Of a stretch of 64,000 bases of DNA, positions 23,163 through 33,820 are shown piece by piece. The notes under the pieces were generated by a model that was given only the letters and a program-made list of their open reading frames with translations, made no database searches and was not told the origin of the DNA. A program made the position numbers and the translations under genes. The stretch's first letter is position 1; each line of letters starts with the position of its first letter. The DNA comes from Dipteronia dyeriana (taxonomy: Eukaryota > Streptophyta > Magnoliopsida > Sapindales > Sapindaceae): positions 20,586,001-20,650,000 of the forward strand of contig CM065303.1 in the NCBI GenBank assembly GCA_032871835.1, read 5' to 3'.

Positions 23163-24563
23163 CAGTACAAGAAAAAATAGCTATTGGGACAAAACTTTTA
23201 TAGACGTTTTTTTTTGTCCCAATAGCTTGTCTTTTGGGACGAAATAAATTATCCGTCCTAAAAAATCACAATCTTGACAATACTTTTACGGACGGAAAAT
23301 ATCATCCCAATATGATGTTTATTAGAACGAAATAAATTATCTGTCACTACAAAGTGCAAACCTGACGATACTTTTTGGGACGAATTTTTTTTGTCCCAAT
23401 AGGATGTTTATTAGTACGAAATAAATAATTCGTCCCTAAAACTAACCTGTTGAGATAAATTTTATGTTGTCCCAATAGGCCCTCTATCGGGACAAATCGG
23501 TATTTGTCCCAAAAAGTTTTCTTTGTATTTTCATTATTTTATTTAAAATTTAGTTTAAATAATTTTTTAATTTAATTGAGATTCTTAATTAATTTTCTTC
23601 ACTTTTTTATAGTAATTACTATAATAAATTCATACAGTATGTATATATATAATTATATATATATATATATATTCTTTTTATTTTTATATATAATAATAAG
23701 AATCTAAAATATGTTGTAATAATAATAAAAAAAAATGGTCGACGCCCTTTGGCAAAGTATATGGATATTTTTCCTGTTTTTTTGTAATAAATATTCAAGT
23801 CTAACTTCACTCGTTAAATCGTATATGTGAGGAGAAATCTCTTTAGAAGTGAGAGTCACATTCCAATTTTTTTATTGTAACCATTTATCTCATCGATTAC
23901 AGTAGACTCTTGACTCGATTAGTATCTGATTTTAAAAATAATAGTTTAGTAAAACATTATCTAATAAATGTTTTTCAATATTCGTTGGTATAAAATATAA
24001 AATAATTATAAAGACTACTGTGATCCATTTAAATGATCTAACAATAATATTTTATAATTTGTTCAGTAAAATTTTAATTTAGATAAATATAATAAGTATA
24101 GTAACATATTAACATTATATATAAATCGTTTTACATTAATCATCAAAGTTGATGTTGTAGTGTAATGGTTTGAACACTACACTATGGAAGGGAGGTCACG
24201 AGTTCAACTCCATTTAATTTAAATGTGGAGTGAGGGTGTGTTGCGCGTGTGGTGTGTTGGATTGAATTTTCTTTTTTACTACTAATCTATAGGGACGAAT
24301 TATATCGTCCCAATTGTATATCTCTTGGGACGAATTTAGAATTTTGTCCCAAATGATAATTTTTTATAATATTTTATATTTCGTCACAATAGGTACTTTT
24401 TTTGGACGAATTTCAATTTTCGTCCCAAAGAGGCTATTACGACCCACCTGAGGCGACGGAATTTGGGACGAATTTTTTTTCTCCCAATAGGTCTTTAGGG
24501 ACGAATTTTGGGCTACTGGGACGAGAAAAAAAATCGTCCCAATAGCCCTTTTTTTTAGTAGTG
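23163..24563. mobile_element. Small non-autonomous CACTA-like element
   Basis: Ends are CAGTACAAGAAAAAATAG on the left and TTTTTTTTAGTAGTG on the right, degenerate forms of the CACTACAAGAAAA terminus. Comparison with uninterrupted family LTRs shows an insertion here, with imperfect trinucleotides AAA/AAG at the borders. Both subterminal regions carry many inverted GGGACGAA / TTCGTCCC motifs, a pattern typical of CACTA transposase-binding zones. There is no transposase. The centre holds a tRNA-promoter-like sequence. Confidence 0.78.
24148..24212 (+). repeat. tRNA-derived (SINE-head-like) sequence
   Basis: It has an A-box-like TAGTGTAATGG at 24158-24168 and a B-box-like GTTCAACTC at 24202-24210, about 33 bases apart. 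This is the spacing of an internal RNA polymerase III promoter. It does not fold as a complete tRNA. It may be a SINE head carried in the CACTA derivative, or coincidence. Confidence 0.4.
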
Positions 24564-24811
24564 AAGGAAAGTACCCAGCTTTATTTGATATCTATGGACT
24601 CTTTAGATTGCACATCTCTTACCGTATCCATCCGTATAAGACACACATATACACATATCGAGATTACATCCGACAATCTAGGATGTTAATATGCACAAGT
24701 TATAAAATAAACGACACAACAAGAGTGAATTGAACTTTTCTTTTATTTTTTAATAAATCCATTTACAAATTACATCTTTAGGGTATAAACCCCAACAATC
24801 TACCATTTGCA

Positions 24812-26037
24812 CTAAAGCATGTGAGACATGTTTCGTAACCCTAGACCATCTAGGTGACCTGAAAACATTTTAGTCGATAAGGTCTTTGTAAATGGATCAG
24901 CGTGATTGTCTTTTGAGGCTATCTTTTTGATGATCACATATCCTCTATACACTATCTCTCTAATGACATGATACTTTCTCTCTATATGATTCCCTCTCTT
25001 GTGGCTTTTTGGTTCTTTGAAATTAGTCATAGATCCACTGTTATCGCAATAAAGTGTGATAGGTTTATCCAGATCCGGAACAACTTTCAGATCACTCAAG
25101 AACTTGTGGAGCCAAACAGCCTCTTTAGCAGCTTCACAAGCGGCTACATATTCAGCTTATATGGTAGAGTCAGCAATGCAAGATTTCTTGATACTTCTCC
25201 ACACAATGTCTCCACCACCCAGGGTGAAAACTGATCTAGAAGTGGAATTCATAGAATCCCTGTCTGACTGAAAATCAGAATCTGTGTATACTAACGGGAT
25301 CAAATTCTGTCTGGAATACACTAGCATATAGTTTCTTGTTCTCCAATGATACTTGAGAATAGTCTTAGCAGAAACCCAATGATCTAATCCTAGGTAGGAC
25401 TAGTATCTGCTGACTACTCTCACAGCATAGCAGATGTCTGGTCTCTTACATAACATAGCATACATAAAACTACCTACTATCAATGCATAGGGTACATGTC
25501 TTATATCCTCAACTTATTGCGGCGTTTTAGGACACTGTTCCTGAGACAAGTGAATTCCATGCCTAGAATGTAAATTACCTTTCTTGGAGTTCTGCATCGA
25601 AAATCGTATAAGAATCTTATGATATACGATGCTTGAGACAGTGCTATGAGTTTGTTCTTACGATCCCTTATAAGTTGGATCCGTAGAACATATCTCGCAT
25701 CTCCTAAATAATTCATTTGGAATTAGCTCACCAGCCAGCCCTTTACATTAAACAACACTCCCATATCATTCCTAATGAGTAAGATGTCGTCCACGTACAG
25801 GACCAAGAAAACTACTTTCTTGTCAATGATGCGCTTATAGACACAAGACTCATCGACATTCTGCTCGAAGTAATAGGCTTTGATCACATCATCAAACCTG
25901 ATGTTCCAAGATTTATATGCTTTCTTAAGTTCATAAATAGACCTTTGTAGCTTATAAACTTTTTGCTCTTGATCTAAGAACACCAATCCCTCTGGTTGCA
26001 TCATATAGATGCTCTCATCAAGATTGTTGATTAACAC
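24812..26037 (-). pseudogene. copia-1 reverse transcriptase/RNase H remnant
   Basis: Minus-strand frames at 26037-25723, 25716-25501 and 25099-24812 cover the end of reverse transcriptase and RNase H. The first contains MMQPEG near its start and the catalytic YVDD, apparently intact. The last contains LYCDNSG, SHKRGNHIERKYH and DPFTKTL, typical of the copia RNase H end. Stops and frameshifts separate the pieces. The front half of reverse transcriptase is missing: the sequence jumps at 26037 into the inserted Ty3/gypsy fragment, and about 120 codons expected before MMQPEG do not reappear beyond it. Confidence 0.88.
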
Positions 26038-26353
26038 TGAAAAGTGTATGTTTACTAAGGGATAATATCATCATTTTACATTTTCAATATGATTAATTCC
26101 CCAATTTAGACATAATTTCGTTCACTCGCGTAAATAAATTTGTTGTGTAGTAATCAGTGTATTTTTCTTTGTATTTCAGAGGTAATTCGATCAATTCAAA
26201 ATTATGAAGAAGTCAGATGGCAAAAAAAACATTGTTTTCAAGTTTAGAACGTCAAAAACCTTAGGAAGACCATAAAAGGCATTTTTATAATTTTAACTAT
26301 TCACTGTTCACAGTTGACTTTCACTGTTCACAGTTGACTTTTACTGTTCCTGA

Positions 26354-26683
26354 TGACGTGGCACATTTCTATTAGCCTAAACTGCGAGTACACCGTACAC
26401 GCGGCTACAGAGAATCACATTCTAGAAGTCGGTGCACTGTTCATAGTTGACTTTCTAGAAGATTATTGACCGATGATGTGACACATTTCTATTGGCCTAA
26501 ATTGTGAGTGCACCGTACATGTGTTGTAGAGAATAATATTTTAGAAGTCAGTGCACTGTTCACTTTTCACTTTCACGAATGCGTTTACTGTTCACTATCA
26601 CTATTCATTGTTCACTGTTCACTATTCATTTTCTCGGATTCGTTTACTGTTCCCTGTGTTCACTATTCACTGATGACGTGGCA
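26354..26683 (+). promoter_or_regulatory. Repeated ACGT-core motifs upstream of TATA in the Ty3/gypsy LTR
   Basis: TGACGTGGCA occurs exactly at 26354-26363 and 26674-26683, with a decayed version (TGATGTGACA) at 26474-26483. Surrounding CACTGTTCAC repeats (about 26300-26640) and a roughly 120-base direct repeat belong to the same U3-like region. TGACGTGG matches the known core recognised by plant bZIP factors. Binding here is an inference. Confidence 0.5.
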
Positions 26684-26739
26684 AAATCTGGATGCTTCAT
26701 TCTAAATTCATCCAATGGTCAATTTTCATCCGTATTTTG

Positions 26740-26750
26740 TATAAATATGG
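26740..26750 (+). promoter_or_regulatory. TATA box of the Ty3/gypsy LTR
   Basis: TATAAATATGG, with a CCAAT motif 27 bases upstream at 26712-26716 and the ACGT-core motifs further upstream. This is a coherent LTR promoter layout. Confidence 0.6.
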
Positions 26751-26960
26751 GGTCTTTCCCCCCTAATTTCCATATTCTGAATCCAAATTTGATATTATAT
26801 TTGTGAAATTCTTTCTCTTTTGTTCTCAAATTCCCAGTTTAAATAAAATAACTATTTTCTAGTTAAATTACGTCTGGCTAATTTTATATAGTTGGGGCCA
26901 AAGGTGATACTGTTGGTATGGAAAATATGATCCAATTATGGTAAGTTTATTATTTTTTTG

Positions 26961-27257
26961 CTTTCTCCCCTCTGATCTTTGTGGAGTTTTTGACTCACTA
27001 TAGTCAGACAGATATTGTCTAGCACAGTGAGTACTTTTACCCATATTTATCATAGAGTGGTTTCTCCCCTCTGATCTTTGTGGAGTTTTTGCCTCACTGT
27101 AGACATACAAATATTGTCTAGCACAGTGTGTATTTTTACCCATATCTATCAGAGAGTGGGTTATCCCCTCTAATCTTTGTGGAGTTTTGACTTACTGCAG
27201 ACAGACAGATGTTGTCTAGCACAGTGAGTACTTTTACCCATATTTATGAGAGAGTGA
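26961..27257 (+). repeat. Three tandem 100-base repeats
   Basis: Units start at 26961, 27061 and 27161. Each contains CCCCTCTRATCTTTGTGGAG, ATTGTCTAGCACAGTG and TTTTACCCATAT blocks. They lie downstream of the TATA box, in the transcribed part of the LTR. The copies differ by scattered substitutions. Confidence 0.93.
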
Positions 27258-28030
27258 TCAGTGGAGTAGAATACCTCCCATTAATATGGACTAAATATTA
27301 GTTATTGGATCACATTTGAATTACCAACAGTGGATCCCTTAGCCCCAGTTTTAATTTTAATTGATTTACATTTTATAACAAGCTTAGTAATTAATCTAGA
27401 TAATTAATTCTACAAGGACAAGTGAACGACCTCCCTGTGGTTCGACCCGGTCTTACCGGTTAATTTATTAATTTGATACTCTTATACTTGGGAGTATGAA
27501 CACTTTTTTAGAACGTTTCTAGTTTTTTACGCCTCTACTGGGGAGGTAAGTCCGCCTTTTCTTTGTAGAAGTAATTTAATTTTAATTTTATTTTAGTTTT
27601 GCTATTTTATCTATTTTTTTGTTTTTATTTTGTATTCAATTTTGCATCAGTCATCTCAATCATAAACTTCATCCACTTAAAAAAAAACACTTGTAATCAC
27701 TAATCACATTTTTACATTTTAGTCCTTCAACTTTTTATTTACATTTTAGCTTAGATCCAGTTTGTATTTGCATATAATTCATTTTATTTTTTATTTTTGC
27801 ATATCAATCCCTGTAATTATCATATTTTCACTTTAGTCCCTATATTTATAATTATTTGTATTTTTACCCCAATATTTTTGCATATTTGCATTTACACCCT
27901 TAGAATTTTTGCATGTTATTTTCATCACTTTTTTTCTTTTTTCTTTTATTTTCTTAATATTTGTGTATTTCACCTCCATGAACCCTTATTAAATTTGCAT
28001 GAGACGTTGGTCTCGAACATCTAGTGGTAG

Positions 28031-29525
28031 ATTAATAAGGAGATCACAATCACCCACATTCACAACACATTGTCCCTCACCTATACCTAAATAGTGTTTA
28101 GGTTGTCTTACAACCCTCCAACTACATCTAGGTGGTAGTGTATTCCGATCAGGAACCATCTAACTCTCAGATGTTTGTATGTATTCCGATCAGGAACCAT
28201 CTGACTCTTAGATGTTTGTATCAACAACTCTTGTTGATGAAGCACTAGTCTCACCAGGCTCCAACTCATTCAATAAAATCTTAGAATGAGGTTTATGGTC
28301 ACTAATATAATTGTCTTCAAGAAACGTTGCATTTATCGATACAACTACTTTGTTATCTTTAAGGCTATAGAAGTGTCCACATCTAGTCTCCTTGGAGTAT
28401 CCTACGAACAGTCAGACCATAGACTTGAAGTCTAGCTTTCCACTTAAGTTCTTCAACATATGTGCTAGACACCCCCATTCCTGGAAATATCGTAAATTAG
28501 CTTTACGATCATCCCACAACTCTAGGGGAGTCTTAGGAACAGATTTGGATGGCATAACATTCAAAATGTATGCAGCTATTTGTAACGCATATCCCCATAA
28601 GGAATTTAGTAATGATGAGAAACTAATCATAGATCTCACCATTTTCATCAGGGTTTTATTTCTTCTCTCCGCTACATTTGTTTACTGATGTGTACCAAGA
28701 GCTATGAGTTGGGAAACTATCCCATGCTAAACCATGAAGTCTTTAAACTCTTAGTCAAGGTACTCACCTCAACGATCCAATTGTAGTGACTTGATAGTCC
28801 TACCTAATTGATTCTCAACTTCAGCTTGAAATTCATTGAACTTTTCAAATGTTTTCGACTTTTGTTGCATCAAGTAGACATACTTGTATCTTGAGTAGCC
28901 ATTTAAAAAGGTAGACGTATGTATGTATGATCTCCAGTGGCTCTATAGCTCTAAGTTCTTTTCTAGTAAAAGGTCTCTTAGTCATCTTAACTTCTAAACA
29001 GAATTTGCAGACAGGTAAGGTGCCAACTTTTAACTCACTTAAAGGTTCATTTTTTACTAGTCTGTCTTTCTGGTCAATGTTGATATGATCAAACCTTAGA
29101 TGCCAAAGATACATGTCATTTTCTAGAGAAATATTATGTTGTTTAGTTTTTGGTTTTTCAACCTTAAACATTTTGGCATTGAGCAGTGTAATATGTATTA
29201 ACGGTCTTAACACATATAAATTATTTTCATTAATTCCTAAACAAATATTCAAACCATTCTTTACAATAATAACAACCTTATTATTAACAGAAACAAAATA
29301 TGATTGTTCTAACATCTTAGAAACTGAAATCAAATTCCGAGTAATTCCAGAAATATAAAAAACATTGTTCCATAATAAAAAATTATTATGAAAACATAAT
29401 CTTATTACGCTCACTGCTCATGTCGACACGACATCCCCTGGCCCTACACAAATAGAGAAGGCTCTCTTCTCAAGTTGTATCCAAGAATTAGTCCACTGTA
29501 AAGAAGAACTAACATAGTCAGTGGC
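28031..29525 (-). pseudogene. copia-1 integrase and protease-end remnant
   Basis: The minus frame 29414-28845 gives the pre-integrase block (NLISVSKMLEQ), the zinc-binding H..H/C..C block (LWHLRFDHIN, LPVCKFCLEVKMTK) and the start of the core. The conserved aspartate expected after HT is replaced (HTYVY), and the following part is deleted up to a shifted downstream segment. The frame 28648-28412 gives the later integrase block ([15 protein letters not shown]). About 28031-28200 matches the post-integrase region of copia-2 at 63900-64000. Sequence at 29430-29525 corresponds to the end of protease but lacks the active site. Multiple stops and deletions make it non-functional. Confidence 0.85.
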
Positions 29526-29529
29526 CCCC

Positions 29530-30197
29530 AAATAAGAACTCTCATATTGTTCAGGCCTCGAATCAATCCTTAAGGGAACTACCATCTACTTCTCACAAGA
29601 ATGAGTGGATTCTACTATTGTGTACAAACCTTCCCAGCCACATGTCAAACCGCAATCTCAACATACGGTGCATACTGATCAAGAACTGTATCCAAACTCA
29701 CCCATAGTATATCAAATACCACGATCTAACCTAAAGGAGTCAATAAAACACTCAAGATTATGATCACCTACATATAGCCATAGTTAGTTGATACATATGA
29801 ATCTCATTGGTAAACGGATCTTGATGAGAGATTCATATAGATCATGGCCTAGTCCTATATGATCACATCATACAAGATTCCTCTATTCCCATATCTTTAT
29901 ATGAATGATTCAGGATAGAATTATCGTACATTACGGAATGGACCCAGCTATATATTAACAGCTAAAAAAGTACCCAACTTTATTTGCTATCTATGGACTC
30001 TTTAGATTGCACGTCTCTTACTGTATCCATCCATATATGACACTCATATGCACAATTCGAGATTACATCCGGCAATCTTAGATATGAATATGCATAAGTT
30101 ATAAAATAAAAAACACAATAAGAATGAATTGAACTTTTCTTTTATTTATTTCATAAATCCAATTACAAATTACACCTTTAGGATATAAACCCCAACA
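29530..30197 (-). repeat. copia-1 5' LTR, truncated
   Basis: Only the first roughly 670 bases of the LTR (minus sense, starting TGTTGGGGTTTATATCC) remain. The rest of the LTR, the primer site and gag are deleted. The junction is near 29526-29531. Confidence 0.85.
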
Positions 30198-30202
30198 CAA
30201 TC

Positions 30203-30828
30203 CAATCTCCAAGTGTCCTTGAGTAGATAAGGAAGATGATGGTTAGATTGGGTGAAAAATGATTCCTAGATCTAGGGTTAGTGTTTAGATATGTGAGAAA
30301 GTGTAAGAGACGATATGATTTATGGAAGAGACGATGGAAAACTGAGTTTGTTCGTTTCAGGAATGAATATATTTATAGTGTCCCAAGATTAGGTCTGAAA
30401 ATACTAATGTGGCGTGTCTGACGAGCTTTGTGTGCGGGTTCCTTTACTCACGCAATGACCTGATGGCCTCTTATCATCTTCTCAGGTGGCATCTACGCTG
30501 GTAGTGCACGTGTATGGACCCACGCAATGACCCGCGCATGGACCTGATGTCCTTTGATTTGCTTCTCGGGTTTGCTCATGTGCGCGGTTTGTGAGCTAGT
30601 GGTGTGCGGTATGGACCTGCGTTGTACCAGCGTACTGATGCTTCTTTCCTTTATCAATTTGTCCTATTTTATGCACAATTCCACGCTTTCCAACCTTTCT
30701 TCCAAAATGTACATAATTGCCAGGAAAAATATCAAGAAAAAATGCCATTAGACACGTAAAAATACACGAAAACGAGATAAGAGAAATGGAATTGAGGGCC
30801 AAAATATATAACAATTTTGGCATGATCA
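30203..30828 (-). repeat. LARD-1 5' LTR, right fragment
   Basis: It resumes with CAATCTCCAAGTGTCC after the CAATC duplication and ends GGCATGATCA. It contains the TATA box at 30370-30378 and the GC-richer CCCGCGCATGGACCTGA-type block. The frame at 30554-30751 is a shadow in this block. Confidence 0.9.
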
Positions 30829-30833
30829 CTAGT

Positions 30834-31700
30834 CAGATCTTTCTCAATTAAAGATCTTGGTAAAATACAATATTTTTTTAGATATTAAAGTATCACGTTC
30901 CAAACATATTATTTTTTTATGTTAACGGAAATATACCTTTGATATTTTAAAAGTTGCTAGAATGACTAGTGCGCATGTCACTACATTTCCTATGGAACAA
31001 CATCTTCATTTACGACCTATAGATGGTGAACCTCTCACTGACCCATCATCCTATCATCGATTAATTGGACGACTCCTCTATCTTACTGTAACACGACTAG
31101 AGATTCAATATGATGTCAATACATTAAACCGGTTTAAGCAATCACCTCATATTATCCATCTTAATGCTGCTAATCGCATCATTCGTTATCTTAAGGGTTC
31201 TATTGGAAAAGTTTTATTTTTATCTACATCAAGTTCACTTCATCTTAGTGGTTATTACGACTTTGATTGAGCTAGTTTCCCCACTACTCGTCGCTCCACC
31301 ACTAGTTATTTCATAATGTTGGGTTCTAGTCAAATCTCTTGGAAGACAAAGAAACAACCCACCATATCTCGATCTTCCGCTGAGTAGAATATTGTGCTCT
31401 CACCACTGTTACATGTGAATTACAGTTGCTCAAGTACCTTCTCAAAGATCTTGACATTTCTCATACAGAACCTATTTCTACTTATTGTGTTAGAAAAGTT
31501 GTTATCCATATTGCAGAAAATCCTGTATTTCTTGAGCGAACGAAACACATCGAACTTGATTGTCACTTCATTCGAGAGGAAATCAACCCTAACCTGATAG
31601 TGCCTTGCTACCTATGGTCAAGTGACCAAACATATTTACCAAAACGCTTGGCATCGAGGCCTTTCAATGCCTTTCTAGCAAGTTGAGTGTCGTTCATCTT
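30834..31700 (+). pseudogene. copia-4 reverse transcriptase end/RNase H remnant
   Basis: The plus frame 30962-31270 contains TDPSSYHRLIGRLLYLTVTR and AANRIIRYLKGS, hallmarks of the end of copia reverse transcriptase and the start of RNase H. The region before it (30838-30961) reads as reverse transcriptase with stops. The region after it reads as RNase H in shifted frames: TRRSTTSYF and SWKTKKQPT near 31280-31380, then RTKHIELDCHFIREEI near 31530-31580. The front of the element is absent at the LARD-1 border. It is not of the copia-1/2/3 families. Confidence 0.85.
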
Positions 31701-31721
31701 CTTACATCCACTCTAACTTGA

Positions 31722-32020
31722 AGGGGAGTCATGAAACTACACATACCCCAAGTCAAAGATAAAGATTAGTTTAGTATTATTTCATATTCAAATTTAAAGT
31801 TTGTTTAGAGTTTTAGTTAGGAATTGTTTGATATTCGAATTTAAGAGTTGTTGGTATTTAAATTTTGATTTGTTATTTGATATTCAAATTTTAGATTAGT
31901 TAGGAATATTTTATTTTGTAAATTATGTAATTAACAATATATAAAGATATCATGATTCTTTGATCTTCTTCACGAAGCCAACACAATATTAAGTGCTCTC
32001 TTTCATTTTAATGATGCAAA
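31722..32020 (+). repeat. copia-4 3' LTR (approximate)
   Basis: It is preceded by the purine tract CTTGAAGGGGAG (31708-31724). It has repeated TTTGATATTCGAATTTA-type motifs and a TATA-like AATATATAAAG near 31940. The right end is not determined. Confidence 0.55.
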
Positions 32021-32279
32021 TAGGTTTCCATTTCACTTTCGTGTGGCTTTTTTTATGGTGAATTGAGTTTTTTTTTTCTTAAGAGCTATTTTAATATTGC
32101 ATTTCATAATCTATGTTTGTATTTCATCATTTAACAAAACTTCAACTGAACTTACTTTGATAATAAAATAATGGTAATAATTAGAAATAAAAATGATATA
32201 TATGATGTTGATTTTATTAGAATGGATCTTTAAATTTTATGTTAAGAAATCACTGTATATATAGTTCAAAAAATTAATA
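32021..32279. other. AT-rich spacer, nothing recognised
   Basis: It contains T-runs and no coding or repeat signal that I can identify. Confidence 0.5.
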
Positions 32280-32530
32280 GCACCTTTTTAGGGGGTTGTT
32301 GTGTAAATAGTACCACATTAATAATACATGTTTAAAAGGCATCAATTTATGTGTGGAGACCAAAATACCCCGTTTGAACGTGCAACTGTTGAGAGAAAAA
32401 GTAGAGAGAGAAAAAGTAGAGAGAGAAAATTGAAGTTATTGAGACCGATCGAAAGTGCATTGACGACTTTGATTTCGACGGCAAGCATTGACATTTGGAG
32501 ACTTGAACAAATTATTTGCAATCGTTAGAG

Positions 32531-33820
32531 GTAAGTTGTTCTACATTTGGTTTCATTTTTGTTTTAGATTAGTTGTTGTGCATGTTTGAATGTTTAATGA
32601 AATGGTAGATTAGGTTTTGATTTGTCGATCTGAGAATGAACATGGGTTAGGAAGATGAGTTTTGGGTGGTTTTCCAAGACTTTTTGTTCAAAATCCGAGC
32701 TTTTTTAAATGAGCCCTAGCATTTTAGAAAGGGGGTCGAACTTTTTTTTGAAATTTAGGTTTTGTTTGAGGAAGATTAGTAATCTGGATTTCCAAGACTT
32801 TTTGGTGGAGACCTGAGCTTGTTGAAAGGGAATCTCGAGCTTTTTTTTAAAAAAAAATAGCTTTATTTTTAGGAAAATGCGTATTCTGGGTTTCCAAGAC
32901 TTTTTGATAGAGTTCCAAACCTTTTTTAAAGGAATCTGAGCTTTTCTTAAAGGTGGCCGAGCTTTTTTTAAAAATATGTAGAATTTGTTGTATCGAGCTT
33001 TTTACCCTGTAATCGAGCTTCTTCTTTACACGTTCGAGACCTAAGCTTTTTAATTGTAGTTTTAGCTCGTATCGAGCTTTTTTTCCCTAATACCAAGCTT
33101 TTTCTGTACATGTTCCAGCTTTTTGTATTGAATTTCGACCTTTTTTGTATATTGTGACTTTTTCCATTTTTATGAGACCTTTTATTGAAGGGCTGAGCTT
33201 TTTAATTACAAGTTTTGCTCGTATCAAGCTTTTTTTTTCCCTGTAACCGAGCTTTTTATGTACACGTTCGAGATTATTATATTGAATTTTGAGCTTTTTT
33301 GTATATTGTGACTTTTTTCAGCTTTAACGAGACTTTTTAGTGAAGGCCTGAGCTTTTTAATTGTAGGTTTAGCTAGTATCGAGTTTTCATCCCTCTTACC
33401 GAGCTTTTTCTCTACAGTTTCGAGCTTTTTTATATATTGTGACTTTTTTCCATTTTTACGAGACCTTTTATTGAAGGCCCAAGCTTTTTAATTGTAGGTT
33501 TTACTCGTTTCGAGCTTTTTTTCACTCTAACCGGACTTTTTATGTACACGTTTGAGATATTTGTATTGAATTTCAAGCTTTTTTATATATTGTGACTTTT
33601 TCTTTTTTTACGAGACTTTGTATTAAAGGGCGGAGATTATTTTGTATATATTCAGGGTTTTTTTTATCCAATCGTGCTTTTGTTGTATATATTCTAGCTT
33701 TTTATTCTTACAGTTTTTTTTTACTCGATCCGAGATATTTTTTAAATGATAGACCTTGTTTATAGTTATTTAGGAGGCATTTACAGTAAACTGATGTATA
33801 TTTTTTTTGTGATTTTCCAG
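32531..33820 (+). other. Predicted 5' UTR intron of the DUF1985 gene
   Basis: The donor GAG|GTAAGTTG is at 32531 and the acceptor TTTTCCAG ends at 33820, immediately before the start codon. The T-rich content and the GAGCTTTTT array lie inside. Splicing is inferred from site consensus only. Confidence 0.5.
32690..33740 (+). repeat. GAGCTTTTT array (left)
   Basis: Dozens of GAGCTTTTT, CGAGCTTTTT and CGAGACTTTTT-like words are spaced at 15-40 bases. A higher-order unit recurs four times: the phrase GAGCTTTTTAATTGTAGGTTT or a variant appears near 33040, 33195, 33350 and 33480, each followed by TCGTATCGAGCTTTTT-type text. Copies are imperfect. There is no coding content. Confidence 0.85.

Larger units (their letters stand above)
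21442..24797 (-). repeat. copia-1 3' LTR (interrupted)
   Basis: On minus it begins TGTTGGGGTTTATACCC and ends TTCCAATA. Without the CACTA derivative it is about 1,955 bases, matching the 1,979-base LTR of copia-2. (TA)n runs lie at about 21822-21842 and 23640-23672. Frames inside are shadows. Confidence 0.9.
26038..28030 (+). mobile_element. Ty3/gypsy LTR plus leader fragment inside copia-1
   Basis: It starts TGAAAAGTGTATGTTTAC. LTR-like sequence runs to about 27522 and ends with the CTCCCTGTGGTTCGACC and GGTCTTACCGG blocks common at the 3' end of Tat/Athila-type LTRs. A degenerate primer site follows near 27529-27544 (ACGCCTCTACTGGGGA, related to TGGCGCC..TGCCGGGGA), then about 480 bases of T-rich leader. 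No second LTR, gag or target duplication was found. Copia coding sequence is missing across the junction. The right limit is approximate. Confidence 0.7.
21442..30197 (-). mobile_element. copia-1: damaged Ty1/copia element, minus strand
   Basis: It is inserted in LARD-1's 5' LTR with perfect CAATC target duplications (21437-21441 and 30198-30202). It has a full-length 3' LTR (21442-24797, interrupted by a CACTA derivative), a tract at 24798-24815, RNase H/RT remnants, a foreign Ty3/gypsy fragment, integrase remnants and a 5' LTR cut to about 0.67 kb. The primer site, gag and most of the protease are absent because the truncated 5' LTR runs straight into the end of protease at about 29530. The element is dead. 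Confidence 0.9.
930..30828 (-). mobile_element. LARD-1: outer non-autonomous Ty3/gypsy-like LTR retrotransposon, multiply interrupted
   Basis: The element reads on the minus strand. Its 5' LTR is 20435-21441 plus 30203-30828, its primer site is 20415-20432, its interior runs from 20414 down to 6328, and its 3' LTR is 5342-6327 plus about 930-1153. The two LTRs match each other and the two LTRs of LARD-2. The interior has no gag-pol; the only coding-like remnant is a coiled coil near 19.5-20.0 kb. The polypurine tract beside the 3' LTR reads on minus as a GGTTTGAGGGT-type run, preceded by the GAGGACGAGCAA-type block common next to the 3' LTR of Athila/Tat elements. Insertions in order along the window are LARD-2, CACTA-1, a solo copia LTR and copia-1. 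The left end of the 3' LTR lacks roughly its last 390 bases and no target duplication pair was found. Treating the two LTRs as one element is an inference from orientation, primer site and tract. Confidence 0.75.

Noticed and set aside
30829..30833. CTAGT as the target duplication of LARD-1
   Set aside because: The left end of LARD-1 is truncated, so no partner can be placed; a CTAGT near 125 is not next to an LTR end.
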